From positions 1-5,169 of the forward strand of contig JAISRP010000204.1 of NCBI GenBank assembly GCA_031273585.1: a DNA stretch of 5,169 nt. Direction: 5' to 3'. How positions within the stretch are numbered: the stretch's first letter is position 1; every line of letters starts with the position of its first letter. The position numbers and the translations under genes are program-made. The notes beneath the pieces were generated by a model. The model was not told the DNA's origin, searched no databases, and saw only the letters and a list, made by a program, of their open reading frames with translations. Origin of the DNA: Synergistaceae bacterium. GTDB lineage: Bacteria > Synergistota > Synergistia > Synergistales > Synergistaceae. Below, piece after piece: positions 1-5,160 of this stretch.

Positions 1-152
1 TACGCCTTGTTTGGGTTGTCTCGGATCAGGTTTCTCACCTTTCTGTACAGCTTATCCTCATCGGCGCGGCAATCCCCGCAGATGGGCCTGTGCCCGTCCG
101 CATCCACGAAAGCCTTCCCACAAAAAGCGCACTTCATCAGATCCAGGGCCAT
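1..152 (-). CDS. yvyF: YvyF-like flagellar-operon zinc-finger protein (5' part, runs off the window)
   Basis: The first 50 codons are present and the 3' end lies beyond the left edge. The visible protein begins MALDLMKCAFCGKAFVDADG and has two CxxC pairs (C8/C11 and C25/C28), a likely zinc knuckle. A charged helix follows, with the pattern ADEDKLYRKVRNLIRDN. This layout (two CxxC knuckles, then DE-KLYxKVxxFIR) is that of the YvyF/TIGR03826-type flagellar operon protein, which in Bacillus lies just downstream of comFC and before flgM. The same order is seen here, 21 nt after the comF stop, which supports the call. The start is ATG at 152, with GGAGG at 160-164 and 7 nt spacing. The molecular role of the family is poorly defined; a regulatory or flagellar-assembly role is inferred from genomic context. 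The name rests on motif memory plus synteny; a generic zinc-ribbon protein is the alternative. Confidence 0.72.
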   Translation of the reverse strand, partial: MALDLMKCAFCGKAFVDADGHRPICGDCRADEDKLYRKVRNLIRDNPNKA

Positions 153-173
153 CTCAGTTCCTCCATCCGACGA

Positions 174-824
174 TCATCGGCCGCCACCGCTCCAGACCAC
201 CGCCCCGCGAACGACGACGCCAGCCCGCCCCAGCGCCCACATTGCCGCCGCCATCGTGCTGCCGGTCGTGTAAACATCATCCGTGAGGAGGGCTCTGGCC
301 CCGGCCCGGAGCGTCCCGTCAGCGCTCATGGCGTCCCTCGGGAGGGTCCTCTCCGAGCTCCGGCTCTTGAGCGTCTGCCTGCTCAGGTCCATCCTCCAGG
401 AGAGAGTCCGCGCGAGCGGTATCCCCCACGCCTGCGACACGCCGCAGGCTATCAGCTCGGCCTGATTATACTCCCTCTCGCTCCCCCGGTGAAGGGGTAT
501 GGGTACGACGAAATCGACATCCGGCCTCGCTATCCGGCTTGCCATCAACCTGCCCATTCGGAGTGCCAGCTCCCTGCCGTTTGAATACTTCATGATGTGG
601 ACTATCTCTCGGTTCATTCCGCTGTATTCAGTGAGGGACCAGCACAGGGGCCCGTCCGGATGGACGGGGCACGGCCCGGGCGAGCCGCATGTCATGCAGA
701 ACGCCCTCCCCGGGCCAGCCAGTGTCTCCAAACATTCCATGCACGCGAGCTCGCCTAGCCTGCCGCAGATCGGACAGGCCGAGGGCCATACGATGTGGAT
801 CAGGCTCCGTATGAGAGCGGTTAT
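174..824 (-). CDS. comFC: ComF-family phosphoribosyltransferase with non-canonical start
   Basis: This is a ComF/ComFC-type amidophosphoribosyltransferase-like protein, about 216 residues if it starts at 824. Seen in the sequence: an N-terminal hydrophobic segment ending in WPSACPICG, cysteine pairs at about residues 17/20 and 28/31 and further cysteines near 42-52 (likely zinc binding), the segment [18 protein letters not shown], and a PRPP-binding loop [12 protein letters not shown] at about residues 179-190. In the family, ComFC is needed for natural transformation, probably acting in the cytoplasm on incoming single-stranded DNA. No ATG, GTG or TTG exists in frame between the upstream stop (near 870) and the internal ATG at 740. 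Starting at 740 would delete the first zinc motif. I infer initiation at ATA (824-822), which overlaps the metK stop and sits 6 nt after GGGGAG. CTG at 803 is an alternative, and conservative annotation would give 174-740. It is translationally coupled to metK and followed by yvyF. Confidence 0.85.
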   Translation of the reverse strand: MTALIRSLIHIVWPSACPICGRLGELACMECLETLAGPGRAFCMTCGSPGPCPVHPDGPLCWSLTEYSGMNREIVHIMKYSNGRELALRMGRLMASRIARPDVDFVVPIPLHRGSEREYNQAELIACGVSQAWGIPLARTLSWRMDLSRQTLKSRSSERTLPRDAMSADGTLRAGARALLTDDVYTTGSTMAAAMWALGRAGVVVRGAVVWSGGGR

Positions 825-2029
825 GCCAGACTCCCCGCCTCCGCTTTTATCGCGTCCGCCCTGTCAGTGACCTCCCAACGTGGAACTGGCTTGAGGTCGA
901 TCCTGCCCACGTGCCCGTATGCCGCGATCCTGCGGTACTGAGGCCTGCGAAGGTCGAGGTCCCTGATGATAGCGGCCGGGCGGAAGTCAAAGTGCTTGCG
1001 CACGAGCCCGGTTATTTTCTGATCCGGGATCTTCCCTGTCCCATACGTATCGACCATTATGGACACGGGGTTTGCGACCCCTATCGCATAGGCCACCTGT
1101 ATCTGGCACCTCTCGGCAATCCCGGACGCCACGACGTTCTTCGCGGCGTACCTCGCCATGTAAGCCGCGGAGCGGTCGACCTTCGTCGGGTCCTTGCCGG
1201 AGAATGCGCCGCCGCCGTGGGGGACCACCCCGCCGTACGTGTCGACGATTATCTTCCGCCCCGTCAGGCCTGAGTCGGCCTGGGGACCTCCCAGGACGAA
1301 GCGCCCGGTCGGGTTGACCAGGATCCTCGGGCTGCCGTCCAGGAGCTCCTCCGGAATAACTGGCTTTATGACGTGATCCGTTATGTCGGCCTCTATCTGG
1401 CTCATGTCGACGGCCGGGTGGTGCTGCGTGCTTATTATCACGGTGTCGACCCTTATGGGGCGCAGGCCCTCGTACTCGAGGGTGACCTGGGATTTTCCAT
1501 CCGGGCGCAGGTACGGGAGCACCAGATCTTTTCTTATCTTGGCAAGCCTGCGCGCCAGCTTGTGAGCGAGGCTGATGGGGGCCGGCATCAGCTCCTCGGT
1601 CTCGTTGCAGGCATAGCCTATCATCATCCCCTGATCGCCGGCGCCTATCCGCTCTATGTCCTCGTCCCCCATCTCGGACTCCCTGACCTCGAGCGCCCTG
1701 TCCACTCCCCTGGCTATGTCCGGCGACTGCTCGTCGATCGCGGTGATGACCGCGCAGGTGTCGCCGTCGAAACCGTACTTCGCCCTGGTGTAGCCGACTT
1801 CCTTGATCGTGTTGCGCACTATTCTCGGTATGTCGACGTATACCCCCGTCGATATCTCCCCAGTTACGACTACCAGACCCGTGCTGACGAGCGTTTCGCA
1901 CGCAACACGCCCCATGGGTTCCTTCTCCAGTATCGAGTCGAGAACGCCATCGGAGATCTGGTCCGCGAGTTTGTCAGGGTGACCCTCGGTTACGGATTCA
2001 GACGTGATAAGGTACCTCTCTTTGCTCAT
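821..2029 (-). CDS. metK: S-adenosylmethionine synthetase (methionine adenosyltransferase)
   Basis: MetK makes S-adenosylmethionine from methionine and ATP, releasing phosphate and diphosphate; it is a cytoplasmic, normally tetrameric, Mg/K-dependent enzyme. The 402-residue length fits the family (about 380-400). All hallmarks are intact: GHPDK at residues 16-20 (ATP/metal site), the signature GAGDQG at 129-134 followed by [15 protein letters not shown] at 201-205, and the phosphate-loop signature [16 protein letters not shown] at 272-287, with RYAAKN and GHVGR further on. The start at ATG 2029 gives [20 protein letters not shown], matching the family N-terminus, and has GGAGGTGA 5 nt upstream. 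A longer reading from 2179 adds 50 unrelated residues and is not supported. The TAA stop (823-821) overlaps the inferred comF start. The gene probably supplies SAM as a housekeeping enzyme; its link to comF/yvyF looks like operon sharing rather than a shared pathway. Confidence 0.98.
   Translation of the reverse strand: MSKERYLITSESVTEGHPDKLADQISDGVLDSILEKEPMGRVACETLVSTGLVVVTGEISTGVYVDIPRIVRNTIKEVGYTRAKYGFDGDTCAVITAIDEQSPDIARGVDRALEVRESEMGDEDIERIGAGDQGMMIGYACNETEELMPAPISLAHKLARRLAKIRKDLVLPYLRPDGKSQVTLEYEGLRPIRVDTVIISTQHHPAVDMSQIEADITDHVIKPVIPEELLDGSPRILVNPTGRFVLGGPQADSGLTGRKIIVDTYGGVVPHGGGAFSGKDPTKVDRSAAYMARYAAKNVVASGIAERCQIQVAYAIGVANPVSIMVDTYGTGKIPDQKITGLVRKHFDFRPAAIIRDLDLRRPQYRRIAAYGHVGRIDLKPVPRWEVTDRADAIKAEAGSLA
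831..842 (-). promoter_or_regulatory. Purine-rich ribosome-binding site inside the metK 3' end, serving comF
   Basis: On the minus strand, GGAGG (842-838) and GGGGAG (836-831) lie in the last codons of metK. GGGGAG ends 6 nt before the ATA codon at 824-822. The spacing is what an initiation site needs, and no other comF start candidate is as well placed, so this site decides the proposed start. Confidence 0.5.
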
Positions 2030-2034
2030 CGAAC

Positions 2035-2042
2035 TCACCTCC
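2035..2042 (-). promoter_or_regulatory. Ribosome-binding site of metK
   Basis: GGAGGTGA on the minus strand, 5 nt before ATG 2029. It is a near-perfect anti-16S match and fixes the metK start. An in-frame ATG at 2044 overlaps the site itself and is therefore unlikely to be used. Confidence 0.85.
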
Positions 2043-2072
2043 ATATAATTTGGCTCGTTTCCGAGACTCTTT

Positions 2073-2101
2073 ATTTTTGCACGGATCCGGATATTTTGCA
2101 A
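2073..2101 (-). promoter_or_regulatory. Possible weak sigma-70-type promoter for metK
   Basis: In the 164-nt gap between the GNAT gene and metK, the minus strand has TTGCAA (2101-2096), a 17-nt spacer and AAAAAT (2078-2073), matching the -35 and -10 consensus at four positions each. This would leave a leader of about 35 nt. The gap is AT-richer than the flanking genes, which fits a promoter. The leader is too short for a SAM riboswitch. An ordinary read-through operon is equally possible. Confidence 0.3.
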
Positions 2102-2193
2102 CGCGCATCGTGAAACCCAAAACCGCTGATGGAAGGCCGCGAACGCCGTCCATGCCTGCCGCGAGGACGAATAGCCCAACCCCTACAAGTTTT

Positions 2194-2619
2194 CTATGAA
2201 TATTCGATCGGGGCCCTCATCAGCACCATCAGGCCATCCTTATCCTCGAACCCGTTCCGCCGGAGGAACGACACCAGCCCGGTCGAATAGCACGTTATCA
2301 TCGGTATGTCCTTCACTGCCGGGTGGGTGAGGACATACCTCATCATGCGGGAGCCAATGCCCTTGCCCTGGTGGTCCGGGTGGACCAGGATGTCCCACAT
2401 CGATCCGCGGAAGACGAAGTCCGTCAGCATCCTGCAGAAGGCGACCAGCTTCCCGGAGCACCTCACCGAGAAACAGAGGTTCGTCCCCTTCAGCATCCGC
2501 TCTATCTGCTCCAGCGACCTGCTCCTTCCCCAGTGGGTGAAGCGGTACAGTTCCTGCAGCTCCGCGGGCAGCACAGCCCTGTGGCTGTCGTAGAACATGT
2601 AATCCTCTATCCTGCTCAT
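2194..2619 (-). CDS. GNAT-family N-acetyltransferase
   Basis: This is a single-domain GNAT protein of 141 residues, within the usual 140-170 range. The acetyl-CoA binding motif A is clear: WDILVHPDHQGKGIGSRMM, with the Q/R-x-x-G-x-G/A core at Q84-G85-K86-G87-I88-G89 and the preceding V79-x-P81 of strand beta4. Motif B is represented by the tail segment YSTGLVSFLRRNGF (111-124), the usual 'aromatic ... FYxxxGF' region. The N-terminal half (FTHWGRSRSLEQIERML, then LCFSVRCSGKLVAFCRMLTD) fits the acceptor-side helices and beta2-beta3 strands. The acceptor substrate cannot be told from sequence; small-molecule or protein N-acetylation are both possible. The start at ATG 2619 has only a modest AGGCGG 5 nt upstream, and no better in-frame start exists. 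It lies 44 nt after the zinc-ribbon gene and 164 nt before metK, so it is probably part of the same transcript. Confidence 0.9.
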   Translation of the reverse strand: MSRIEDYMFYDSHRAVLPAELQELYRFTHWGRSRSLEQIERMLKGTNLCFSVRCSGKLVAFCRMLTDFVFRGSMWDILVHPDHQGKGIGSRMMRYVLTHPAVKDIPMITCYSTGLVSFLRRNGFEDKDGLMVLMRAPIEYS

Positions 2620-2663
2620 CGCATCCGCCTGCGCATGCCCCTCGCGGTTTCGGGCCCCACCTG

Positions 2664-2915
2664 CTACAGCCCTCCGAACGCCTCCGGGTCGACCCGGACG
2701 CCCGCAGTTTTCCTCGGCTTGTGCATCTCGAGGGCAAGCCCGCCCAGGATGCTCTTCAAATCCACCGAGCGGGAATCCCCCGACATCTCAATCTGCAAAA
2801 CCTGCCCGGTTCCGCACTTGCCGCAGGTCCAGTTGACCCTGGCTACACCGTCCCTGTCAGGCGTTCCCGCCAATACCTTTGTCTCGCCGCAAGTCTCGCA
2901 ACCAACTATAACCAT
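2664..2915 (-). CDS. Small four-cysteine zinc-ribbon protein of unknown function
   Basis: A protein of 83 residues with two CxxC knuckles: C6-E-T-C9 near the N-terminus and C31-G-K-C34 after a 21-residue arm (GTPDRDGVARVNWT), the usual spacing of a zinc ribbon. The C-terminal 45 residues (LQIEMSGDSRSVDLKSILGG and onward) look like a short strand/helix tail without a recognisable motif. There is no signal peptide or membrane segment, so it is probably cytoplasmic. The start is ATG 2915, only 2 nt after the DUF3084 stop, with GGAGG at 2926-2930 and 10 nt spacing, so the two genes are almost certainly co-transcribed and coupled. I do not recognise a named family; zinc coordination is inferred from the cysteines. 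A nucleic-acid-binding or partner-binding role is possible but unproven. Confidence 0.82.
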   Translation of the reverse strand: MVIVGCETCGETKVLAGTPDRDGVARVNWTCGKCGTGQVLQIEMSGDSRSVDLKSILGGLALEMHKPRKTAGVRVDPEAFGGL

Positions 2916-2917
2916 AT

Positions 2918-4141
2918 CTATTCACCCTCCTCGATATCTATTCTGAGATTGACCGGGCCCTCCGTGTAGATGTCGGTGGCGGCCAGAAAACGGACCACCC
3001 TCCGCCCCTCCGACTCGTTGATCCGGTCGACTGAGTCGAAGAACTCGACCGAGCCCAGATTGCCGACGTTCCCCGTCAGGGGATCCGGCATGACGCCCAG
3101 GGCCACCGCCCTGCCGTTTATCTGCTTCAATAACGTATACAGAATGTCCGCGGTGTTGTCCTGTCCGAGCCCGCCCGAAATTACCTCCTCCAGGAGCACC
3201 TCGTCGCCGCGGAAGATCCGCCTGCTGCCAAAGACGCTGACGAGCCCCTCCACCGCCTGTCCCTCGACGGCGTTGGAGAGAGCCGTGAGCCGCAGCGCCC
3301 GCCTCTCCCCGGACGATGCCAGTTGAGAGGCGACAGTGCGCCTCACGTCATCCGTTATCATAACAGTTATGGGGCCGACCGGTCGAGCGTAGGACATCCC
3401 CCCCGCCGCGCCGGAGACCTTCTCCGACAGATAACTCTCCGCCGCCCGGATCAGATTTTCCATCGCGGAATCGACCATCTCCCCCGTCACCGCGCCCCCC
3501 TCGGGCTGCGGTTCGACGAAGGTCTGGGCCAGGAGCTCGCCCTGTAACGCCACGACCCGCTCCCTCTTCATCTCGGACAGCCCCTTCTTGAGCTGCTCCG
3601 TCTCGGCCCTGAGCCTGAGCACGTCGTTCTCGGTCTGAATCTTCTCCGCCTTGAGGGCGTCCAGTTCATCGCTCAGGCCGCTCCGCTCCCGCTCGAGGAT
3701 CCGCGCCTGCTCCTCCGTGGCGCGAAGTTTCTCCGTAGCGGAGCGAAGGTCGCCCGACACCGCGATCATCGACTCCTCCATCGACTCCAGATCCTCGCGC
3801 ACGCCCATTACCTCGAACTCCATGTCGTACAGCTGGTTCTGCCTCTCGCTCAAATCCCTGGTGAGCGACGCTATCTGTCGCTCGAGGTAATTCTGCCCGA
3901 ACATGGCCATGCGGATCGTGTCGGACGCGTAGCTCGCGACCACAAGGGTCAGCAGGGCCACGCCCACGCCGGTGAAGAGGGTTATGACGGTCGAGGTGTA
4001 CCTAGGGCGGAGGCCGAGGAGCGATATCCTCCTCTTCCCTATCCTCATGCCGAGCACGTCCCCGACGTACGAGACCACGGCGCTTATGGAGACAATTATC
4101 AGTATGAGCTGCCAGTTGAACTCGGAAGGACTGAACGACAC
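2918..4141 (-). CDS. DUF3084 membrane protein with long coiled coil
   Basis: A protein of about 407 residues. Two hydrophobic segments (about 11-30 and 50-73) flank a basic loop with the family pattern SYVGDVLGMRIGKRR-ISLLGLRPRYTS. A long heptad-like, Glu/Leu/Arg-rich coiled coil follows (about 83-200), and then a globular C-terminal domain (about 225-400) with the segment ARPVGPITVMITDDVRRTVA. This is the architecture of DUF3084 proteins, whose function is unknown. By the positive-inside rule the basic loop is cytoplasmic, which would put the coiled coil and C-terminal domain outside the cytoplasmic membrane (inference). A role in envelope organisation would fit but is speculative. Two adjacent GTG codons (4144 and 4141) are possible starts. 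4141 lies 7 nt from GGAGG (4153-4149) and 4144 only 4 nt, so I prefer 4141. It is the first gene of the minus-strand run. Confidence 0.9.
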   Translation of the reverse strand: MSFSPSEFNWQLILIIVSISAVVSYVGDVLGMRIGKRRISLLGLRPRYTSTVITLFTGVGVALLTLVVASYASDTIRMAMFGQNYLERQIASLTRDLSERQNQLYDMEFEVMGVREDLESMEESMIAVSGDLRSATEKLRATEEQARILERERSGLSDELDALKAEKIQTENDVLRLRAETEQLKKGLSEMKRERVVALQGELLAQTFVEPQPEGGAVTGEMVDSAMENLIRAAESYLSEKVSGAAGGMSYARPVGPITVMITDDVRRTVASQLASSGERRALRLTALSNAVEGQAVEGLVSVFGSRRIFRGDEVLLEEVISGGLGQDNTADILYTLLKQINGRAVALGVMPDPLTGNVGNLGSVEFFDSVDRINESEGRRVVRFLAATDIYTEGPVNLRIDIEEGE

Positions 4142-4144
4142 CAC

Positions 4145-4170
4145 CTCACCTCCCAGGACGTCGAAACGTC
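4145..4170 (-). promoter_or_regulatory. Leader hairpin abutting the DUF3084 ribosome-binding site
   Basis: In the minus-strand transcript, GACGU (4170-4166), loop UUCG and ACGUC (4161-4157) form a perfect 5-bp stem. It ends 2 nt before the Shine-Dalgarno GGGAGGTGA (4154-4146). The stem leaves the site itself exposed, so it could stabilise the 5' leader or position the ribosome. That function is inferred; the inverted repeat and the SD are directly visible. Confidence 0.45.
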
Positions 4171-4261
4171 ATTCTGATGACCCAACGGCGTCTCCTGACA
4201 ACTCTACCACGACTTGCCGGGTTTGCCACGATCCAAACCACAATTAATTTCAGATCGCGGG

Positions 4262-4270
4262 ATTATAGCA
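4262..4270 (-). promoter_or_regulatory. Extended -10 promoter driving the DUF3084 operon
   Basis: The minus strand reads TGCTATAAT, a perfect TATAAT box (4267-4262) preceded by the TGn extension (4270-4268). No good -35 hexamer lies 16-18 nt upstream (TTAGGC at best), which is typical of extended -10 promoters. Transcription would begin near 4255, leaving a leader of about 110 nt before the GTG start. The region around it is locally AT-rich. Confidence 0.65.
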
Positions 4271-4289
4271 ATTTAACATTAGAAGCCTA

Positions 4290-4312
4290 AAGGGTAAAGA
4301 TTGAAAACCCTT
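4290..4312. repeat. Inverted repeat next to the operon promoter, possible operator
   Basis: AAGGGT (4290-4295) and ACCCTT (4307-4312) form a perfect 6-bp inverted repeat with an 11-nt centre. It lies at and just upstream of the -35 position of the minus-strand promoter at 4262-4270. The placement suits a dimeric regulator site, but no cognate regulator is in the window and a 6-bp arm can arise by chance. Confidence 0.25.
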
Positions 4313-4479
4313 GCTGTCACCACAACCGCCATCGGCAAGATTCCACGCGGTTTATTCAATCGGCTATACCATCCCGATTCCGGCTAATCCCTCCTCTTCA
4401 TGAGAGAGAGCCCTATTATAAGACCCGCCAGAGGCAGTATGCAGTGCCAGTGACTCAGCAGAAAACTCATGGACACACT

Positions 4480-4530
4480 TCCCTTCGGTCTGCGGCGGCG
4501 CGGTACTCCGCCCTTGCTAGGAGGATACAG
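4480..4530. repeat. Possible degraded intergenic palindromic repeat
   Basis: This GC-rich island in otherwise AT-rich DNA contains CTCCGCCCTTGCTAGGAGGA (4506-4525) with short self-complementary arms around TTGCTA. Next to it is a GCGGCGGCGCGG stretch. On the minus strand it reads through as PPSKGGVPRRRRPKG, a peptide pattern often seen when intergenic palindromic repeats are translated. No second copy is in this window, so the call rests on pattern recognition only. Confidence 0.25.
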
Positions 4531-4575
4531 CGCCAATTTGTAGAAATGATGAAGACATGAAAAAAATAAATTTAA

Positions 4576-4584
4576 TGCTATACT
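4576..4584 (+). promoter_or_regulatory. Extended -10 promoter of the tautomerase gene
   Basis: TGCTATACT: a five-of-six -10 box TATACT (4579-4584) with a TGn extension (4576-4578), preceded by an A/T-rich run (4559-4575). There is no clear -35 at normal spacing. The predicted start near 4591 leaves a leader of about 30 nt. The element has the same TGCTATA core as the divergent operon promoter. Confidence 0.6.
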
Positions 4585-4605
4585 TACGAAACAACAAAGT
4601 CCCCC

Positions 4606-4612
4606 AAAGGAG
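4606..4612 (+). promoter_or_regulatory. Ribosome-binding site fixing the TTG start of the tautomerase
   Basis: AAAGGAG ends 8 nt before TTG at 4621. The upstream in-frame GTG at 4612 overlaps the site and would bury the catalytic proline at residue 5, so TTG 4621 is the functional start. Confidence 0.8.
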
Positions 4613-4620
4613 TGGTAACT

Positions 4621-4854
4621 TTGCCGTTCATTCATATTCATGCACTGGCTGGCCGCACTGCCGAGCAAAAGCAAAAATTGGTTGCGGATATTACGAAGGT
4701 TATCTGCGAGGACTTCGATGTAACGCCTGATCACGTGTGGATTCGGATAGACGAGATGCAGCCAGAACATTTTTCGACGGGAGTAGTTCTAAAATCCCAA
4801 CCCGCTCCCGCCAAACCGAGAAAACCCGGCAGACCGCGAAAGACGGCGAAGTAG
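4621..4854 (+). CDS. 4-oxalocrotonate tautomerase-family protein with basic AT-hook-like tail
   Basis: A tautomerase-superfamily (4-OT type) protein of 77 residues. Members use an N-terminal proline, exposed by Met removal, as a general base to move protons between keto and enol forms; they work as cytoplasmic oligomers. Starting at TTG 4621 gives MPFIHIHALAGRTAEQKQKL, which puts Pro at position 1, Arg at 11 and Phe at 50 (counting Pro as 1), as in 4-OT. The third 4-OT residue, Arg39, is Trp here, with an Arg at 41. Substrate specificity therefore cannot be assigned and a role in catechol breakdown is not implied. After the core (to about residue 58), the last 17 or so residues are Pro/Lys/Arg-rich and contain KPGRPRK, resembling the GRP core of an AT-hook. 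The gene stands alone on the plus strand with its own promoter and terminator. Confidence 0.88.
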   Translation: MPFIHIHALAGRTAEQKQKLVADITKVICEDFDVTPDHVWIRIDEMQPEHFSTGVVLKSQPAPAKPRKPGRPRKTAK

Positions 4855-4865
4855 AAAACGCGAAG

Positions 4866-4890
4866 GGCCGCTCTCAGCACGGGAGCGGCC
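4866..4890 (+). terminator. Strong GC hairpin just after the tautomerase stop
   Basis: GGCCGCTC (4866-4873) pairs perfectly with GAGCGGCC (4883-4890); an added T-G wobble and a C-G pair extend the stem to 10 bp around loop AGCAC. It starts 11 nt after the stop codon. No T-run follows, so it is more likely a 3'-end stabiliser or attenuating hairpin, or the first half of a two-part terminator. Confidence 0.5.
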
Positions 4891-4916
4891 ACATTCGTAC
4901 ATGGCGGTCTCTCCCT

Positions 4917-4937
4917 GTCCGCGAAGCGGGCTTTTTT
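4917..4937 (+). terminator. Rho-independent terminator of the tautomerase transcript
   Basis: GTCCGC (4917-4922), loop GAA, and GCGGGC (4926-4931) form a 6-bp stem with one T-G wobble. TTTTTT (4932-4937) follows directly. This is the classic intrinsic terminator layout, 63 nt after the stop codon, although the stem is short. Confidence 0.7.
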
Positions 4938-4993
4938 GAATTACCCTCCCCCGTTCGGGAAGACGAAGGCGTTTGCCATATCGAGAAATATCG

Positions 4994-5085
4994 GGGTGTG
5001 CGACGCCACTAAAAAGCCCCCGGCAGGAGGGTACTGTCAGGGTGTGCGACGCCCCAAAACGCCCCCTCAGCAGGAGGGGGCTGTC
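4994..5085. repeat. 46-bp tandem direct repeat (two copies)
   Basis: Copy 1 spans 4994-5039 and copy 2 spans 5040-5085. Both open with the identical 14-mer GGGTGTGCGACGCC, continue with an A-run then GCCCCC, share GCAGGAGGG, and end in CTGTC. The second copy has a perfect 8-bp hairpin, GCCCCCTC (5061-5068) / GAGGGGGC (5074-5081) with loop AGCAG. In the first copy this hairpin is degraded. The pattern of a conserved GTGCGACGCC block plus a GC hairpin resembles dispersed intergenic palindromic elements, not a CRISPR array. Confidence 0.75.
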
Positions 5086-5095
5086 GCGCAGCGAC
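5083..5095. repeat. Short perfect palindrome GTCGC-GCA-GCGAC
   Basis: A 5-bp perfect stem (5083-5087 with 5091-5095) around loop GCA, directly abutting the 46-bp repeat on one side and the long inverted repeat on the other. It appears to be a module of the same composite element. Confidence 0.55.
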
Positions 5096-5096
5096 T

Positions 5097-5160
5097 GGGG
5101 GAGTTTCCTAAGAAACCGCCTGTATTCCGAACAACCAGCGACTTCTTAGGGGACTCCCCC
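5097..5160. repeat. Long inverted repeat with 18-bp arms
   Basis: GGGGGAGTTTCCTAAGAA (5097-5114) pairs along its whole length with TTCTTAGGGGACTCCCCC (5143-5160): 16 Watson-Crick pairs and two adjacent T-G wobbles, enclosing a 28-nt loop. The two wobbles keep the stem intact in plus-strand RNA, while on the minus strand they become C-A mismatches, so an RNA structure would be read from the plus strand. The arms could equally be terminal inverted repeats of a miniature element. No coding capacity lies within it. Confidence 0.75.

Larger units (their letters stand above)
4145..4620. other. Divergent intergenic region between the DUF3084 operon and the tautomerase gene
   Basis: This stretch of about 475 bases holds no convincing gene. 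It is AT-richer than the flanking genes near both promoters. From left to right it contains the DUF3084 leader with its hairpin, an extended -10 promoter (minus), inverted repeats at 4290-4312 and 4324-4352, a 28-codon hydrophobic open frame (4470-4384, minus) of doubtful status, a possible degraded palindromic repeat (about 4480-4530), and the extended -10 promoter and leader of the tautomerase gene (plus). Confidence 0.7.

Noticed and set aside
987..1901. Long minus-strand open frame of 304 codons within metK
   Set aside because: It is a shadow frame of metK: Arg/Gly/Pro-rich, no recognisable domain, and fully inside an unmistakable gene.
1373..2113. Plus-strand open frame of 246 codons antisense to metK
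   Set aside because: Antisense shadow caused by GC-rich codon structure. It has no ribosome-binding site or family motif.
2030..2179. N-terminal extension of MetK from ATG 2179
   Set aside because: The added 50 residues do not resemble MetK, while ATG 2029 has a near-perfect SD and the family N-terminus.
2030..2193. SAM riboswitch or attenuator upstream of metK
   Set aside because: The gap is short, and I see no conserved SAM-riboswitch core and no terminator hairpin with a T-run. A plain weak promoter is enough to explain the AT-rich stretch.
4612..4620. GTG start at 4612 for the tautomerase
   Set aside because: It overlaps the SD and would place the catalytic proline at residue 5 instead of directly after the initiator Met.
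4471..4770. Minus-strand frame (MFWLHLVYPN...) across the tautomerase
   Set aside because: It is antisense to a well-supported gene and crosses its promoter and the possible repeat. Only the last 28 codons merit a mention, listed as a doubtful finding.
4737..5012. Plus-strand frame overlapping the tautomerase 3' end and both hairpins
   Set aside because: It runs through a terminator and repeat DNA, has no ribosome-binding site and lies out of frame with the real gene.
4994..5085. CRISPR array
   Set aside because: Only two imperfect copies in direct tandem, with no unique spacers between identical repeats and no cas genes in the window.
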